Origin: Variovorax sp. UMC13 | GTDB taxonomy: Bacteria; Pseudomonadota; Gammaproteobacteria; Burkholderiales; Burkholderiaceae_C | Reading direction: 5' to 3' | NCBI RefSeq assembly: GCF_014170375.1 | Contig: NZ_LZZW01000031.1 | Location: forward strand, 62,001-126,000 | Length of the DNA: 64,000 nucleotides | Shown here: positions 18,286 to 27,242 of the stretch, piece after piece | Position numbering within the stretch: the first letter of the stretch is position 1 | Layout: each line of letters begins with the position of its first letter | Notes under the pieces: generated by a model | The model's input: the letters and a program-made list of their open reading frames with translations, nothing else | Databases searched by the model: none | What the model was told of the DNA's origin: nothing | Position numbers and translations under genes: made by a program

Positions 18286-18668
18286 CGCACGTTGATGCTT
18301 TCCGTATTTCTGTAAATCCGCTTTCCCGCCGCTCCAGTCCCGCGCGGCTGGATGGCCTGGCCCGCCCGGCCATGCAAGGCTTGATGCTCGCTGCCTTCAT
18401 GCTGCTGCTTGCGGGCACTGCACAGGCCGCCGGTTCCTCGATGCCGTGGGAAGGCCCGCTGCAATCCATCCTTGAATCCATCCAGGGGCCGGTGGCGCGC
18501 ATCGTCGCGGTCATCATCATCATCGCCACGGGCCTCGCGCTCGCGTTCGGCGACACGTCGGGCGGCTTTCGCAAGCTGATCCAGATCGTGTTCGGCTTGA
18601 GCATCGCCTTCGCCGCGTCCTCGTTCTTCCTGTCGTTCTTCAGCTTCTCGGGCGGGGCCGTCGTATGA
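18282..18668 (+). CDS. trbC: Conjugative pilin-type protein TrbC (VirB2 family)
   Basis: 128 residues. A long signal peptide ends near GTAQAAGSS (about residue 46), followed by two hydrophobic helices with a short polar loop, the form of cyclisable P-type pilins. The start at 18282 overlaps the trbB stop; the stop overlaps trbD by 4 bp. Confidence 0.93.
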   Translation: MTHVDAFRISVNPLSRRSSPARLDGLARPAMQGLMLAAFMLLLAGTAQAAGSSMPWEGPLQSILESIQGPVARIVAVIIIIATGLALAFGDTSGGFRKLIQIVFGLSIAFAASSFFLSFFSFSGGAVV

Positions 18669-18937
18669 GTGCCCCGGACACCTTCGCGGCCGGGTTCGAG
18701 GTGCCGCTGCATCGCTCGCTCACCGAGCCGATCCTGCTGGGCGGCGCACCGCGCACCGTGGCGATCGCCAACGGCACCTTGGCCGCCGCTGTCGGGCTAG
18801 GCCTGCAACTGTGGATTCCCGGTGTCGTGCTCTGGATCGTCGGCCATTCGCTGGCGATGCGGGGCGCGCGCGTCGATCCGCAGTTCATGGCCGTGTTCGC
18901 GCGGCACATCAAGCACCGCCCGCTGCTGGACGTGTAG
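18665..18937 (+). CDS. trbD: Conjugal transfer protein TrbD (VirB3 family)
   Basis: 90 residues: polar N-terminus, a membrane hairpin (about 37-65) and the conserved ending with VDPQFMAVFARHIKHRP. VirB3-type proteins sit with the VirB4/TrbE ATPase at the inner membrane. It is followed 14 bp later by trbE. Confidence 0.94.
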   Translation: MSAPDTFAAGFEVPLHRSLTEPILLGGAPRTVAIANGTLAAAVGLGLQLWIPGVVLWIVGHSLAMRGARVDPQFMAVFARHIKHRPLLDV

Positions 18938-18951
18938 GGGAGGACGCCGCG

Positions 18952-21423
18952 ATGCTGAACCTCGCCGAATACCGCCAGCGACCGGCCTTGCTCGCCGACT
19001 GGCTGCCCTGGGCCGGACTGGTGGCACCGGGCGTCGTCTTGAACAAGGACGGCAGCTTCCAGCGCACGGCGCGCTTTCGTGGCCCCGACCTCGACAGCGC
19101 GACGCAAGGCGAGCTGATCGCCACATCGGCGCGCTTGAACAACGCGCTGCGCCGCCTGGGTTCGGGCTGGGCGCTGTTCATCGAAGCCGAGCGCCGGTCT
19201 GCCGCCGACTACCCGCACTCCGATTTCCCCGAACCGCTGTCCTGGCTGGTCGATGAAGAACGCCGCGCCGCCTTCGAGGATTCGGGCAACCACTTCGAGA
19301 GCGGCTATCACCTGACGCTGGCCTACCTGCCGTCCGAGGAATCCCGTGCTCGGGCCGCGGGCCTGCTGTACGAAAACCGGCCCACCGAAGGCGTGGATTG
19401 GCGCGAGCGGCTGCACGCCTTCGTCGCTGAAACGGATCGCATCTTCGACCTGCTCGATGGCGTGATGCCGGAGATCGCCTGGCTTGATGACAGCCAGACG
19501 TTGACCTACCTGCATTCGACCGTCTCGACGCGCCGCTACCGCGTCGGCGTTCCCGAAGTGCCGTTCCACATCGACGCGCTGCTGACCGATTCCGCGCTGG
19601 TCGGTGGCCTGGCGCCGATGCTGGGCGACCAGCACCTGCGCGTGGTGTCGGTGCGCGGTTTCCCGACCTCGACCTGGCCGGGGATTCTGGACGACCTCAA
19701 CCGCCTGGGCTTCGCGTATCGCTGGAGTACGCGCTTTCTGTGCCTCGACAAAGCCGAGGCGGAAAAAGAACTCGCCCGACTGCGCCGCCAGTGGTTTGCG
19801 AAAAGGAAGAACGTCATCGCGTTGCTGCGCGAGACGATCTTCCAGCAGGAAAGCCCGCTGGTCGATACCGACGCCAACAACAAGGCCGCCGACGCCGATG
19901 CTGCCTTGCAGGAGCTGGGCAGCGATCAGGTCGCCTTCGGCTACCTGACGGCGACCGTCACCGTCATGGACGCGGACGCCGCCGTTGCCGACGAGAAGCT
20001 GCGCATGGTGGAGCGCGTCATCCAGGGGCGCGGCTTCGTCACCATCCCCGAAACGCTCAACGCCGTGGATGCGTGGCTGTCGTCCATTCCGGGCAACGCA
20101 TACGCCAATGTCCGCCAGCCCATCGTCTCGACGCTGAACCTGGCGCACATGATGCCGGTGTCGGCGGTATGGGCCGGCCAGGAACGCAATGCGCATCTCG
20201 ATGGGCCGCCGCTGATCGTCACGCGCACAGACGGCGCCACGCCGTTCCGGCTGGTGACGCACATCGGCGACGTGGGCAACACGCTGGTGGTTGGCCCCAT
20301 CGGCATGGGCAAGTCGGTGCTGCTGGCGACGATGGCGATGCAGTTCCACCGCTATCGCGGCTCGCGCATCTTCGCCTTCGACATGGGGCGCTCGATCCGC
20401 GCGGCCATCCTGGGCATGGGCGGCGAGCACTACGACCTGGGCGCGGACGACGAGATCGCCTTCCAGCCGCTGGCGCGCATCGACCGAGAGGGCTACCGCA
20501 CCTGGGCCAGCGAATGGGTGGAAGGCCGCCTGCTGCACGAAGGCGCGGCCGTCGGCCCGGACGAGAAGGCGGCCATCTGGTCTGCGCTGGGGAGCCTGGC
20601 CAGCGCGCCGGTGGAGCAGCGCACGCTCACGGGCCTGACGGCCTTGCTGCAATCGAACACCTTGCGCCAGGCACTCGCGCCCTACGTCCTGGGCGGCGCG
20701 CACGGCAGGCTGCTGGATGCCGACCACGACCGCCTCGGCACATCCGACGTGCAGGCGTTCGAGATGGAGGAGCTGATGCACAGCAAGGCTGCTGTGCTCG
20801 CGGTGCTGCGCTACCTGTTCGCGCGCTTCGAGGAGCGGCTGGATGGTGCGCCCACGCTGCTGATCCTCGATGAAGCCTGGCTGTTCCTCGATGACCCGGT
20901 GTTTGCGGCGCGCATCCGCCAGTGGCTCAAGACGCTGCGCAAGAAGAACGTCAGTGTCATCTTCGCCACGCAGTCGCTCGCGGACGTGAAGGATTCGGCC
21001 ATCGCGCCGGCCATCATCGAAAGCTGCGCGAGCCGGATTTTCTTGCCGAACCCGCAAGCGACCGAACCGCAGATTCGCGCGATCTACGAGGGCTTCGGCC
21101 TCAACAGCCGGCAGATCGAGATCGTCGCCACCGCGCAGCCCAAGCGCGACTACTACTACCAATCCCGCCTCGGCAACCGCGTGTTCGACCTCGACCTGGG
21201 GCCGGCGACGCTGGCCTTCGCGGGTGCTTCCACGCCGCAAGACCAGCGCGCCATTGATGAGGTTCTTGGCCGCGTGCCGCAGGACGCCGGCGTGCCCGGC
21301 TTCGCGGGCGCCTGGCTGCGCCATCGCGGCCTCGATTGGGCGGCCGACCTGCTGCCCTCGTTCCCCGGCTACGCGCCGGGTTCCCTCCGTACCGCTGACC
21401 ACCCCCAGGAGAACCAACTATGA
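18952..21423 (+). CDS. trbE: Conjugal transfer ATPase TrbE (VirB4 family)
   Basis: 823 residues, full length. The start at 18952 gives the family-typical MLNLAEYRQRP beginning, with GGGGAGG upstream. Walker A is GPIGMGKSVL (Lys454), Walker B is LLILDEAWLF (Asp640-Glu641). The protein energises pilus biogenesis. The much longer antisense frame covering this gene is a high-GC shadow. The stop overlaps trbJ by 4 bp. Confidence 0.97.
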   Translation: MLNLAEYRQRPALLADWLPWAGLVAPGVVLNKDGSFQRTARFRGPDLDSATQGELIATSARLNNALRRLGSGWALFIEAERRSAADYPHSDFPEPLSWLVDEERRAAFEDSGNHFESGYHLTLAYLPSEESRARAAGLLYENRPTEGVDWRERLHAFVAETDRIFDLLDGVMPEIAWLDDSQTLTYLHSTVSTRRYRVGVPEVPFHIDALLTDSALVGGLAPMLGDQHLRVVSVRGFPTSTWPGILDDLNRLGFAYRWSTRFLCLDKAEAEKELARLRRQWFAKRKNVIALLRETIFQQESPLVDTDANNKAADADAALQELGSDQVAFGYLTATVTVMDADAAVADEKLRMVERVIQGRGFVTIPETLNAVDAWLSSIPGNAYANVRQPIVSTLNLAHMMPVSAVWAGQERNAHLDGPPLIVTRTDGATPFRLVTHIGDVGNTLVVGPIGMGKSVLLATMAMQFHRYRGSRIFAFDMGRSIRAAILGMGGEHYDLGADDEIAFQPLARIDREGYRTWASEWVEGRLLHEGAAVGPDEKAAIWSALGSLASAPVEQRTLTGLTALLQSNTLRQALAPYVLGGAHGRLLDADHDRLGTSDVQAFEMEELMHSKAAVLAVLRYLFARFEERLDGAPTLLILDEAWLFLDDPVFAARIRQWLKTLRKKNVSVIFATQSLADVKDSAIAPAIIESCASRIFLPNPQATEPQIRAIYEGFGLNSRQIEIVATAQPKRDYYYQSRLGNRVFDLDLGPATLAFAGASTPQDQRAIDEVLGRVPQDAGVPGFAGAWLRHRGLDWAADLLPSFPGYAPGSLRTADHPQENQL

Positions 21424-22175
21424 AATTGCATACCCCCAAGCTCGCCGCGTTGACCGCCGCCTGCGTGCTCGCATTCGGCATCGCGCAACCCGCCCACGCC
21501 TTGTTCGGCGTCGGCGACATCGTGCTCGACCCGACCAATCTGGTGCAGAACACGCTCACCGCCGTTCGCACGCTGGAGCAGATCAATAACCAGATCCAGC
21601 AACTCCAGCACGAAGCGCAGATGCTCATCAACCAGGCGCGCAACCTGGCCAGCCTGCCGTCCAGCGTGGTCGGCCAGTTGCGCGCGAACCTGGCGACCAC
21701 CCAGCGACTGATCGCGCAGGCCAAGGGCTTGGCCTACGAAGTGACAAGCATCGACCGCGAATTCGTGCGCCTGTATCCCGAGAAGTACGCCGCCACGGTG
21801 AGCGGCAATCAGATGTACCTCGATGCGCAGGAGCGTTGGAAGAACACGCTCAACGGCCTGCAAACGACCATGCAGATGCAGGCCCAGGCGTCGCAGAACC
21901 TGAGCGACGACGAAAGCGTGCTGGCCGACCTCGTGGGCAAGAGCCAGTCGGCCGAGGGCGCGCTGCAAGCGATGCAGGCCATGAACCAGTTGCTGGCCTT
22001 GCAGGCCAAGCAGTCGATCCAGACGCAGCGGCTCCAGATCACGCAAGACCGCGCGGCCTCGCTGGAACTGGCGCGGCAGGCGGCGGCCACGGAGCGCGGG
22101 CGCGAAGTGACGCGCCGCTTCCTGGGCGAAGGCACGCCGTACACGCCGCAGCCCGTCAATTTCTACAACCGCTGA
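21420..22175 (+). CDS. trbJ: P-type conjugative transfer protein TrbJ (VirB5 family)
   Basis: 251 residues. A signal peptide is cleaved near QPAHA (about residue 26). The mature protein is mostly helical and Gln-rich, with NQIQQLQHEAQMLINQARNL and a long coiled coil, as in VirB5/TrbJ minor pilus components. It overlaps trbE by 4 bp and is followed 11 bp later by the trbK-like lipoprotein gene. Confidence 0.95.
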   Translation: MKLHTPKLAALTAACVLAFGIAQPAHALFGVGDIVLDPTNLVQNTLTAVRTLEQINNQIQQLQHEAQMLINQARNLASLPSSVVGQLRANLATTQRLIAQAKGLAYEVTSIDREFVRLYPEKYAATVSGNQMYLDAQERWKNTLNGLQTTMQMQAQASQNLSDDESVLADLVGKSQSAEGALQAMQAMNQLLALQAKQSIQTQRLQITQDRAASLELARQAAATERGREVTRRFLGEGTPYTPQPVNFYNR

Positions 22176-22186
22176 CGGAGGCTGCC

Positions 22187-22513
22187 ATGCAACGCACGCC
22201 CGTCGTGTTTGCTTTCGCCATTCATGCGCTGGTGCTGGCCGGCTGTGACCGGCCGCAGCAAGTGTCGGTGAATGCGCTCGCCGCCGACCCGGCCCGGTTG
22301 CACGCGCTGCGCGCGCAGTGCCGCGCGGGCGCGCACGACGGCGCGTTTTGCGCGCAGGTGGCACAGGCCGACCTGCGGCGCTTTCTCTCCGGCCAGGCCG
22401 GGCCGAATGAGTACCAGACGCTGGCCGACCTGCCGCCGATCCCGCCCAGCTTCGATGAACCCGCCGATGGCAGCGCGGCAATCGCTCTGCCTGGGCAGGA
22501 GGACTCGCCATGA
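22187..22513 (+). CDS. TrbK/EexN-like entry-exclusion lipoprotein
   Basis: 108 residues. The lipobox is VLAGC (cysteine at about 20). After it come an ADPARLHALRAQC segment and a further cysteine (AFCAQVAQADLRRFLSG), the same two-cysteine pattern as the protein at 14325-14552, plus a Pro-rich acidic tail. Position between trbJ and trbL matches trbK. Its stop overlaps the trbL start. Confidence 0.8.
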   Translation: MQRTPVVFAFAIHALVLAGCDRPQQVSVNALAADPARLHALRAQCRAGAHDGAFCAQVAQADLRRFLSGQAGPNEYQTLADLPPIPPSFDEPADGSAAIALPGQEDSP

Positions 22514-23862
22514 ACGACGTGACGGTCATCGACCGCTTCCTTGACACCTTCTCGCGCTACATCGACTCGGGCTTTGGCCTGTTGCACGGCGAAGTGGCGT
22601 TTCTGACCGCCACGCTGATCGTCATCGACATGACGCTCGCCGGGCTGTTCTGGGCGATGAGCCATGCCACCGGCCAGGGCGAGGACGTGATCGCCAAGCT
22701 GATCCGCAAGGTGCTGTACGTCGGCGCCTTCGCCTACATCATCGGCAACTTCAACTGGTTGGCTGGCATCGTGTTCCGCTCCTTCGCCGGGCTGGGCCTG
22801 ACGGCCAGCGGCTCGACCCTGAGCATGGAGAACTTCCTGCAACCGGGCCGGCTGGCGAAGGTCGGCATCGACGCCGGTGCGCCGATCCTGAAACAGATCG
22901 GCGACATGGCGGGCTTCCCCGAAGTCTTCGTGAACATCACGCCCATCGTCGTGATGTTCCTCGCTTGGCTGATCGTCCTGCTGTGCTTCTTCGTGCTGGC
23001 GATCCAGCTTTTCATCACGCTGATCGAGTTCAAGCTGACCACGCTTGCCGGCTTCGTGCTGGTGCCGTTCGCGCTCTGGAACAAGACCGCATTTCTCGCC
23101 GAGAAGGTGCTGGGCAACGTGGTGTCGTCCGGCATCAAGGTGCTGGTGCTGGCGGTGATCGTGGGCATCGGCTCGGGCCTGTTCGCCGAGTTTCAGGTAC
23201 AGCCCGCCGAACCATCCATCGACCACTCCGTGGTCGTGATGCTGGCCTCGCTGACGCTGCTGGCCTTGGGCATCTTCGGGCCGGGCATTGCAACCGGGCT
23301 GGTGTCCGGCAGCCCGCAGCTCGGCGCAGGTGCGATGGCCGGTGCGGCGCTGGGCGCGGCCGGCGCTGCTGTTGCCGTGGGCGCTGCGGCTACGGGCGTC
23401 GGCGGCGCAGTCGCCGCCGGGGCGCGCATGGCGCCCGCAGCCGCCAAGCTGGCCGGTAGCGGAGCGCGTGCCGCCACTGGGGCCGCCAGCAGCGCGCGGT
23501 CGGCGTTTCAGGCGGGTTCTGCATCCGCCGGCGGTGGCCTCAAGGGCGCCGCCGCCGGCGTGGGCAATGTCGCCAAGACCGGCGCGCAGGCGGCCGGGCA
23601 GAAGGTGGCTGATGGTGCGCGCTCGATGAAGGAGCGTGTCGCCGCCGCCTTCCGGCCCGATGACGCCGGATCGGCGTCAGGGGGCGGTGCCGCACAGGCT
23701 GCAAACGAGCCAACCCCATCCACCGCGCAACCCGCCTGGGCCAAGCGCCTGCATCGCAGGCAGCAGCTCACCCATGCCGCGACGACCGCCGCCCACACGC
23801 TGCGCGGCGGCGATGGCGGCAGCTCCAGCCAAGGCCCGAGCCTGCGCGATTCCGATTCCTGA
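22510..23862 (+). CDS. trbL: P-type conjugative transfer protein TrbL (VirB6 family)
   Basis: 450 residues. At least five membrane helices fill residues 1-255, with the family motif FITLIEFKLTTLAGFVLVPFALWNK split over about 170-200. The last 190 residues are Ala/Gly-rich and low in complexity, a normal TrbL feature. It forms the inner-membrane part of the mating channel. Confidence 0.95.
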   Translation: MNDVTVIDRFLDTFSRYIDSGFGLLHGEVAFLTATLIVIDMTLAGLFWAMSHATGQGEDVIAKLIRKVLYVGAFAYIIGNFNWLAGIVFRSFAGLGLTASGSTLSMENFLQPGRLAKVGIDAGAPILKQIGDMAGFPEVFVNITPIVVMFLAWLIVLLCFFVLAIQLFITLIEFKLTTLAGFVLVPFALWNKTAFLAEKVLGNVVSSGIKVLVLAVIVGIGSGLFAEFQVQPAEPSIDHSVVVMLASLTLLALGIFGPGIATGLVSGSPQLGAGAMAGAALGAAGAAVAVGAAATGVGGAVAAGARMAPAAAKLAGSGARAATGAASSARSAFQAGSASAGGGLKGAAAGVGNVAKTGAQAAGQKVADGARSMKERVAAAFRPDDAGSASGGGAAQAANEPTPSTAQPAWAKRLHRRQQLTHAATTAAHTLRGGDGGSSSQGPSLRDSDS

Positions 23863-23880
23863 TCTTCAAGGAGAACTCCC

Positions 23881-24585
23881 ATGCGATTCAAACGACCGCA
23901 GGTGCGCTACGCCGATACGCCACAGCCTGCTACTCCGTATCAATCCGCCGCCCAGGTTTGGGACGAGCGCATCGGCTCGGCCCGCGTGCAGGCCAGAAAC
24001 TGGCGTTTCATGGCCTTTGGCTGCCTCACGCTGGCCGTGCTGATGGCGGGCGGCCTAGTCTGGCGCTCGGCGCAGTCCATCGTCACGCCCTACGTCATTG
24101 AGGTGGACAACGCGGGCCAGGTGCGCGCTGTCGGCGAGGCCGCCACGCCCTACAAGCCCAGCGATGCGCAGATCGCCTACCACCTGGGCCGCTTCATCGG
24201 CCTGGTGCGCTCGCTGTCCATCGACCCCATCGTGGTGCGGCAGAACTGGCTCGATGCCTACGACTACACGACCGACAAAGGCGCGGTCGTGCTCAACGAG
24301 TACGCCCGCACGAATGACCCGTTCGCGCGCATCGGCAAGGAGTCGGTGACGGTGCAGATCACCAGCGTGACCCGCGCCAGCGACACGTCTTTCAACGTGC
24401 GCTGGACGGAAACGCGCTTCGTCAATGGCGCGCTGGATCGCACCGAACGCTGGAACGCGGTGATTTCCACGGTGCTGCAAACCCCGCGCACCGAGCAGCG
24501 TCTGCGCAAGAACCCCCTGGGCATCTACGTCAACGGGCTGTCGTGGAGCCGCGAACTGGAAGCTAACGAAGGAGCAAAACCATGA
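23881..24585 (+). CDS. trbF: Conjugal transfer protein TrbF (VirB8 family)
   Basis: 234 residues. A cytoplasmic N-terminus is followed by one membrane helix (about 41-63) and a periplasmic VirB8 domain (DPIVVRQNWLDAYDY; NVRWTETRF). It is part of the inner-membrane core of the transfer apparatus. The stop overlaps trbG by 4 bp. Confidence 0.95.
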   Translation: MRFKRPQVRYADTPQPATPYQSAAQVWDERIGSARVQARNWRFMAFGCLTLAVLMAGGLVWRSAQSIVTPYVIEVDNAGQVRAVGEAATPYKPSDAQIAYHLGRFIGLVRSLSIDPIVVRQNWLDAYDYTTDKGAVVLNEYARTNDPFARIGKESVTVQITSVTRASDTSFNVRWTETRFVNGALDRTERWNAVISTVLQTPRTEQRLRKNPLGIYVNGLSWSRELEANEGAKP

Positions 24586-25583
24586 ATGATCTTTTCCGTA
24601 AATCCGCCTTGCCGGTGATGCTTCTGGCTTCGACCGTGCTGTTCTCTGGCTGCGCTACTCAGGGCAAGCCGCCACCGACCATTTCGCTCGATGAGCCGGT
24701 GCAGGCCCAGCCGCTGCCGGAGCCACCAAAACCGGTGGAGGTGGTCACGGTGCCGCAGCCGCTCGCGCTGCCGTCGCAGTTGAAACCACTGCCAGAGACC
24801 GAGGAGGCCAAGCCCGCGCCGGAACCCGCGGATGAGAAAGTGCGCGTCTCGCGCGCCAATGCCGAGGCCCGTGTCGCGCCCACGCGCGAAGGCTACGTCA
24901 ACGCGATCCAGGTCTGGCCCTTTACCGATGGCGCGCTTTACCAGCTCTATGCGGCCGTGGGCCGCGTGACGGTGGTTTCGCTGCAGCCCGGCGAGGAACT
25001 GGTGACGGTCGCGGCCGGCGACACGGTGCGCTGGATCGTCGGGGACACGTCGAGCGGCAGCGGTGAGGCTCTGCGCGTCAACGTGATGGTCAAGCCGATC
25101 CGCTCGGGCTTGAAGACCAATCTGGTCATCACCACCAGCCGCCGGACGTATCTGCTGGAGCTGACTTCGACCGAAAAGACGTGGATGGCGTCGGTGTCCT
25201 GGGAGTACCCGAAGGACAAGATGCTGGCCTTGCAGCGCCAGGCGCAGGCGGCCAGCGCCGCCGCCCCGGTCGATAGCGGCCTGTCGCTGGAGAAGATCCG
25301 TTTCCGCTATGCCATCAGCGGCAGCAATCCGCCGTGGAAGCCGCTGCGTGCTTTCGATGACGGCGAGAAGGTCTACATCCAGTTCCCGCCCGGCATCGCC
25401 CAGGGCGAGCTGCCGCCGCTGTTCGTGATCGGCGCGCAAGGCGACGGGCAACTGGTGAACTACCGATTCCGTGCGCCGTACTACATCGTTGATCGCCTGT
25501 TCGGCGCGGCCGAACTGCGCCTGGGCGGGGACAAAGGCGACGTGGTGCGGATTGAGCGCACGGACGGCACACGGAGGAACTGA
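24582..25583 (+). CDS. trbG: Conjugal transfer outer-membrane core protein TrbG (VirB9 family)
   Basis: 333 residues. The lipobox LFSGC gives a cysteine at about 25. A Pro-rich linker follows (about 30-90), then the VirB9/CagX domain with NAIQVWPFTDGALYQLY and DGEKVYIQFPPGI. Many VirB9 proteins are plain secreted proteins, so the lipoprotein signal may substitute for a separate VirB7. trbI starts 2 bp after the stop. Confidence 0.95.
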   Translation: MNDLFRKSALPVMLLASTVLFSGCATQGKPPPTISLDEPVQAQPLPEPPKPVEVVTVPQPLALPSQLKPLPETEEAKPAPEPADEKVRVSRANAEARVAPTREGYVNAIQVWPFTDGALYQLYAAVGRVTVVSLQPGEELVTVAAGDTVRWIVGDTSSGSGEALRVNVMVKPIRSGLKTNLVITTSRRTYLLELTSTEKTWMASVSWEYPKDKMLALQRQAQAASAAAPVDSGLSLEKIRFRYAISGSNPPWKPLRAFDDGEKVYIQFPPGIAQGELPPLFVIGAQGDGQLVNYRFRAPYYIVDRLFGAAELRLGGDKGDVVRIERTDGTRRN

Positions 25584-25585
25584 CC

Positions 25586-26854
25586 ATGAGCCAGGACGAT
25601 TCCCCTGATCTTGCGGCGCAGGCGGGCAAGGTCGCGCCCGAGGCGGTGGCGCTGCGCGCCCAGCCGCGCCCGGTCACGCGCCTGAACCGGCGCACGCTGG
25701 CCATCCTCGTCGGCGTCCTGTCGGTCGCCGTGCTCGGGGCCACGATCTGGTCATTGCAGCCGCACCGGCGCGGCACGGGCGAGCAGACCGAGCTTTACAA
25801 CGTCGATCGCGTCTCGAAGTCCGAGGGGCTGGATGGTCTGCCGGCCGACTACTCGAAGCTGCCGCCGAAGGTGCCCGAGCTGGGGCCGCCGCTGCCGGGT
25901 GATCTCGGCCCAGCCATCGTGAAGTCGCAGCAGCCGGTGACGCCGGCCTACGCACCGCCGGGACATGATCCGGCGGATGCGTGGCGCAAGGAGGCCGATG
26001 CGGCGGCGAACTCGTCGGTGTTTTTCCGCTCGGGCAACCAAGGCAAGGCCACCGCGCCGGTCACGGCGCAAGCCGCTGCGGCTGCGCCCGGCAGCGCCTT
26101 GGCGGGCTTCGACCCGCTGGCCGCTGGCCCGGCCTCGACGGCGGCCCAGCCATCCGACCCGACAGCCGTGCAGAACCGGCAAGACCAGAAAGAGGCTTTC
26201 CTGAAAGGCGGTTCTACGGAAACCCGCAATTCCGGCAATCTCCAGATGCCGGCCTCGCCGTATCAGGTCATGGCGGGAACGGTGATCGCGGGCGCGCTGG
26301 TGACGGGCATCAAGTCCGATCTGCCGGGCGACGTGATAGCCACGGTGACGGAGCCGGTCTATGACACGGCCACTGGCAAGTTCCTGCTGATCCCACAGGG
26401 ATCGCGCATCCTGGGCAAGTACAACAGCCAGGTGAGCTACGGGCAGAGCCGCGTACAGGTGGTGTGGAACCGCGTCATCCTGCCGGACACGTCCTCGCTG
26501 AAGCTAGACAACCTGGCGGGCACTGACCCTGCCGGCTATTCCGGCCTGGAGGATGGCGTCGATTGGCATTGGGATCGCGTCTTCGCGGGTGCGGCGCTGA
26601 CGACCCTGCTGGGCGTGGGTGCCGAGTTGGCCGCACCGGAAAACCGGCAGGATGGCAACCGCATCGTGATCGCTGGGCGCGATAGCGCGCAGGACAGCAT
26701 CAACCAGGTCGGCCAAGAGATGACCCGGCGCAACATGAACATCCAGCCGACGCTGACCGAGCGGCCGGGCCTGCCGGTGCGGATCATCGTCAACCGCGAT
26801 TTTGTGCTGCGGCCGTACCAGCCTATGTTCTTCAACCGTGGAATTGCGAAATGA
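25586..26854 (+). CDS. trbI: Conjugal transfer core protein TrbI (VirB10 family)
   Basis: 422 residues. One membrane helix (about 36-54) is followed by a Pro/Ala-rich linker and the C-terminal VirB10 domain, with YQVMAGTVIAGALVTGI, LLIPQGSRILGKY and the FAGAALTTLLGVGAEL antenna-like hydrophobic segment. It spans both membranes and senses energy from the ATPases. The stop overlaps the DUF2274 start by 4 bp. Confidence 0.96.
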   Translation: MSQDDSPDLAAQAGKVAPEAVALRAQPRPVTRLNRRTLAILVGVLSVAVLGATIWSLQPHRRGTGEQTELYNVDRVSKSEGLDGLPADYSKLPPKVPELGPPLPGDLGPAIVKSQQPVTPAYAPPGHDPADAWRKEADAAANSSVFFRSGNQGKATAPVTAQAAAAAPGSALAGFDPLAAGPASTAAQPSDPTAVQNRQDQKEAFLKGGSTETRNSGNLQMPASPYQVMAGTVIAGALVTGIKSDLPGDVIATVTEPVYDTATGKFLLIPQGSRILGKYNSQVSYGQSRVQVVWNRVILPDTSSLKLDNLAGTDPAGYSGLEDGVDWHWDRVFAGAALTTLLGVGAELAAPENRQDGNRIVIAGRDSAQDSINQVGQEMTRRNMNIQPTLTERPGLPVRIIVNRDFVLRPYQPMFFNRGIAK

Positions 26855-27126
26855 ACACCACCAGGAAGTTGCGGCTTGGGCCGCTGCCCAAGGTCGAGAG
26901 CGTCAAGCTGGCCTTTGCGTGCCCGGTCAGCCTGAAAGCCGACCTCGACCGTTACGCCGCGCTGCACGCGCAGGTGTACGGCGAAGCGGTCGATGCCACG
27001 ACGCTGATCCCGCACATGCTAGAGGCCTTCATGCAAGGAGACCGTGGGTTTCAGAGAAACAGCGCTAGTAAACACGCATTGCAAAACGCTGGTGGAGTAA
27101 CCATCTCCGGTTGCCGTACGCCGTGA
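26851..27126 (+). CDS. DUF2274 family protein, last gene of the trb cluster
   Basis: 91 residues. The first 69 (TRKLRLGPLPKVESVKLAF, then SLKADLDRYAALHAQ, then LIPHMLEAFMQGDRGF) match DUF2274 proteins that follow trbI in Tn4371-type ICEs. The final 22 residues look unrelated to what I recall of family C-termini. DNA character also changes at about 27055, so the natural end may have been replaced by a recombination joint. Function unknown. Confidence 0.75.
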   Translation: MNTTRKLRLGPLPKVESVKLAFACPVSLKADLDRYAALHAQVYGEAVDATTLIPHMLEAFMQGDRGFQRNSASKHALQNAGGVTISGCRTP

Positions 27127-27242
27127 GCTTTTTGGCTATGCGTGACCTAGGTTGCGGGAGTTGGCATCGCGGCTTCGAATTTCGAGGGCTGCAAGCGGTG
27201 GGGTGTGCTACAGGTGCGCCATTCACCCACCCGCCAAGTGCT

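Larger units (their letters stand above)
14325..27126 (+). mobile_element. Transfer module of a Tn4371-type integrative and conjugative element
   Basis: The order eexN, traG, CopG-like gene, trbB, trbC, trbD, trbE, trbJ, trbK-like, trbL, trbF, trbG, trbI, DUF2274 is the P-type mating-pair module found in Tn4371-family ICEs. All genes read in the same direction with frequent 4-bp overlaps and appear intact. Integrase, relaxase, parA and repA lie outside the window, so whether the whole element can transfer cannot be judged. A possible right attachment site is at 37723-37730. Confidence 0.88.

Noticed and set aside
18640..21417. A 925-codon open frame antisense to trbE
   Set aside because: Composition shadow; trbE on the plus strand has intact Walker motifs and operon context.
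23310..23640. Ala/Gly-rich repeats in the trbL C-terminus as a tandem-repeat feature
   Set aside because: Low-complexity coding normal for TrbL, with no regular DNA repeat unit.
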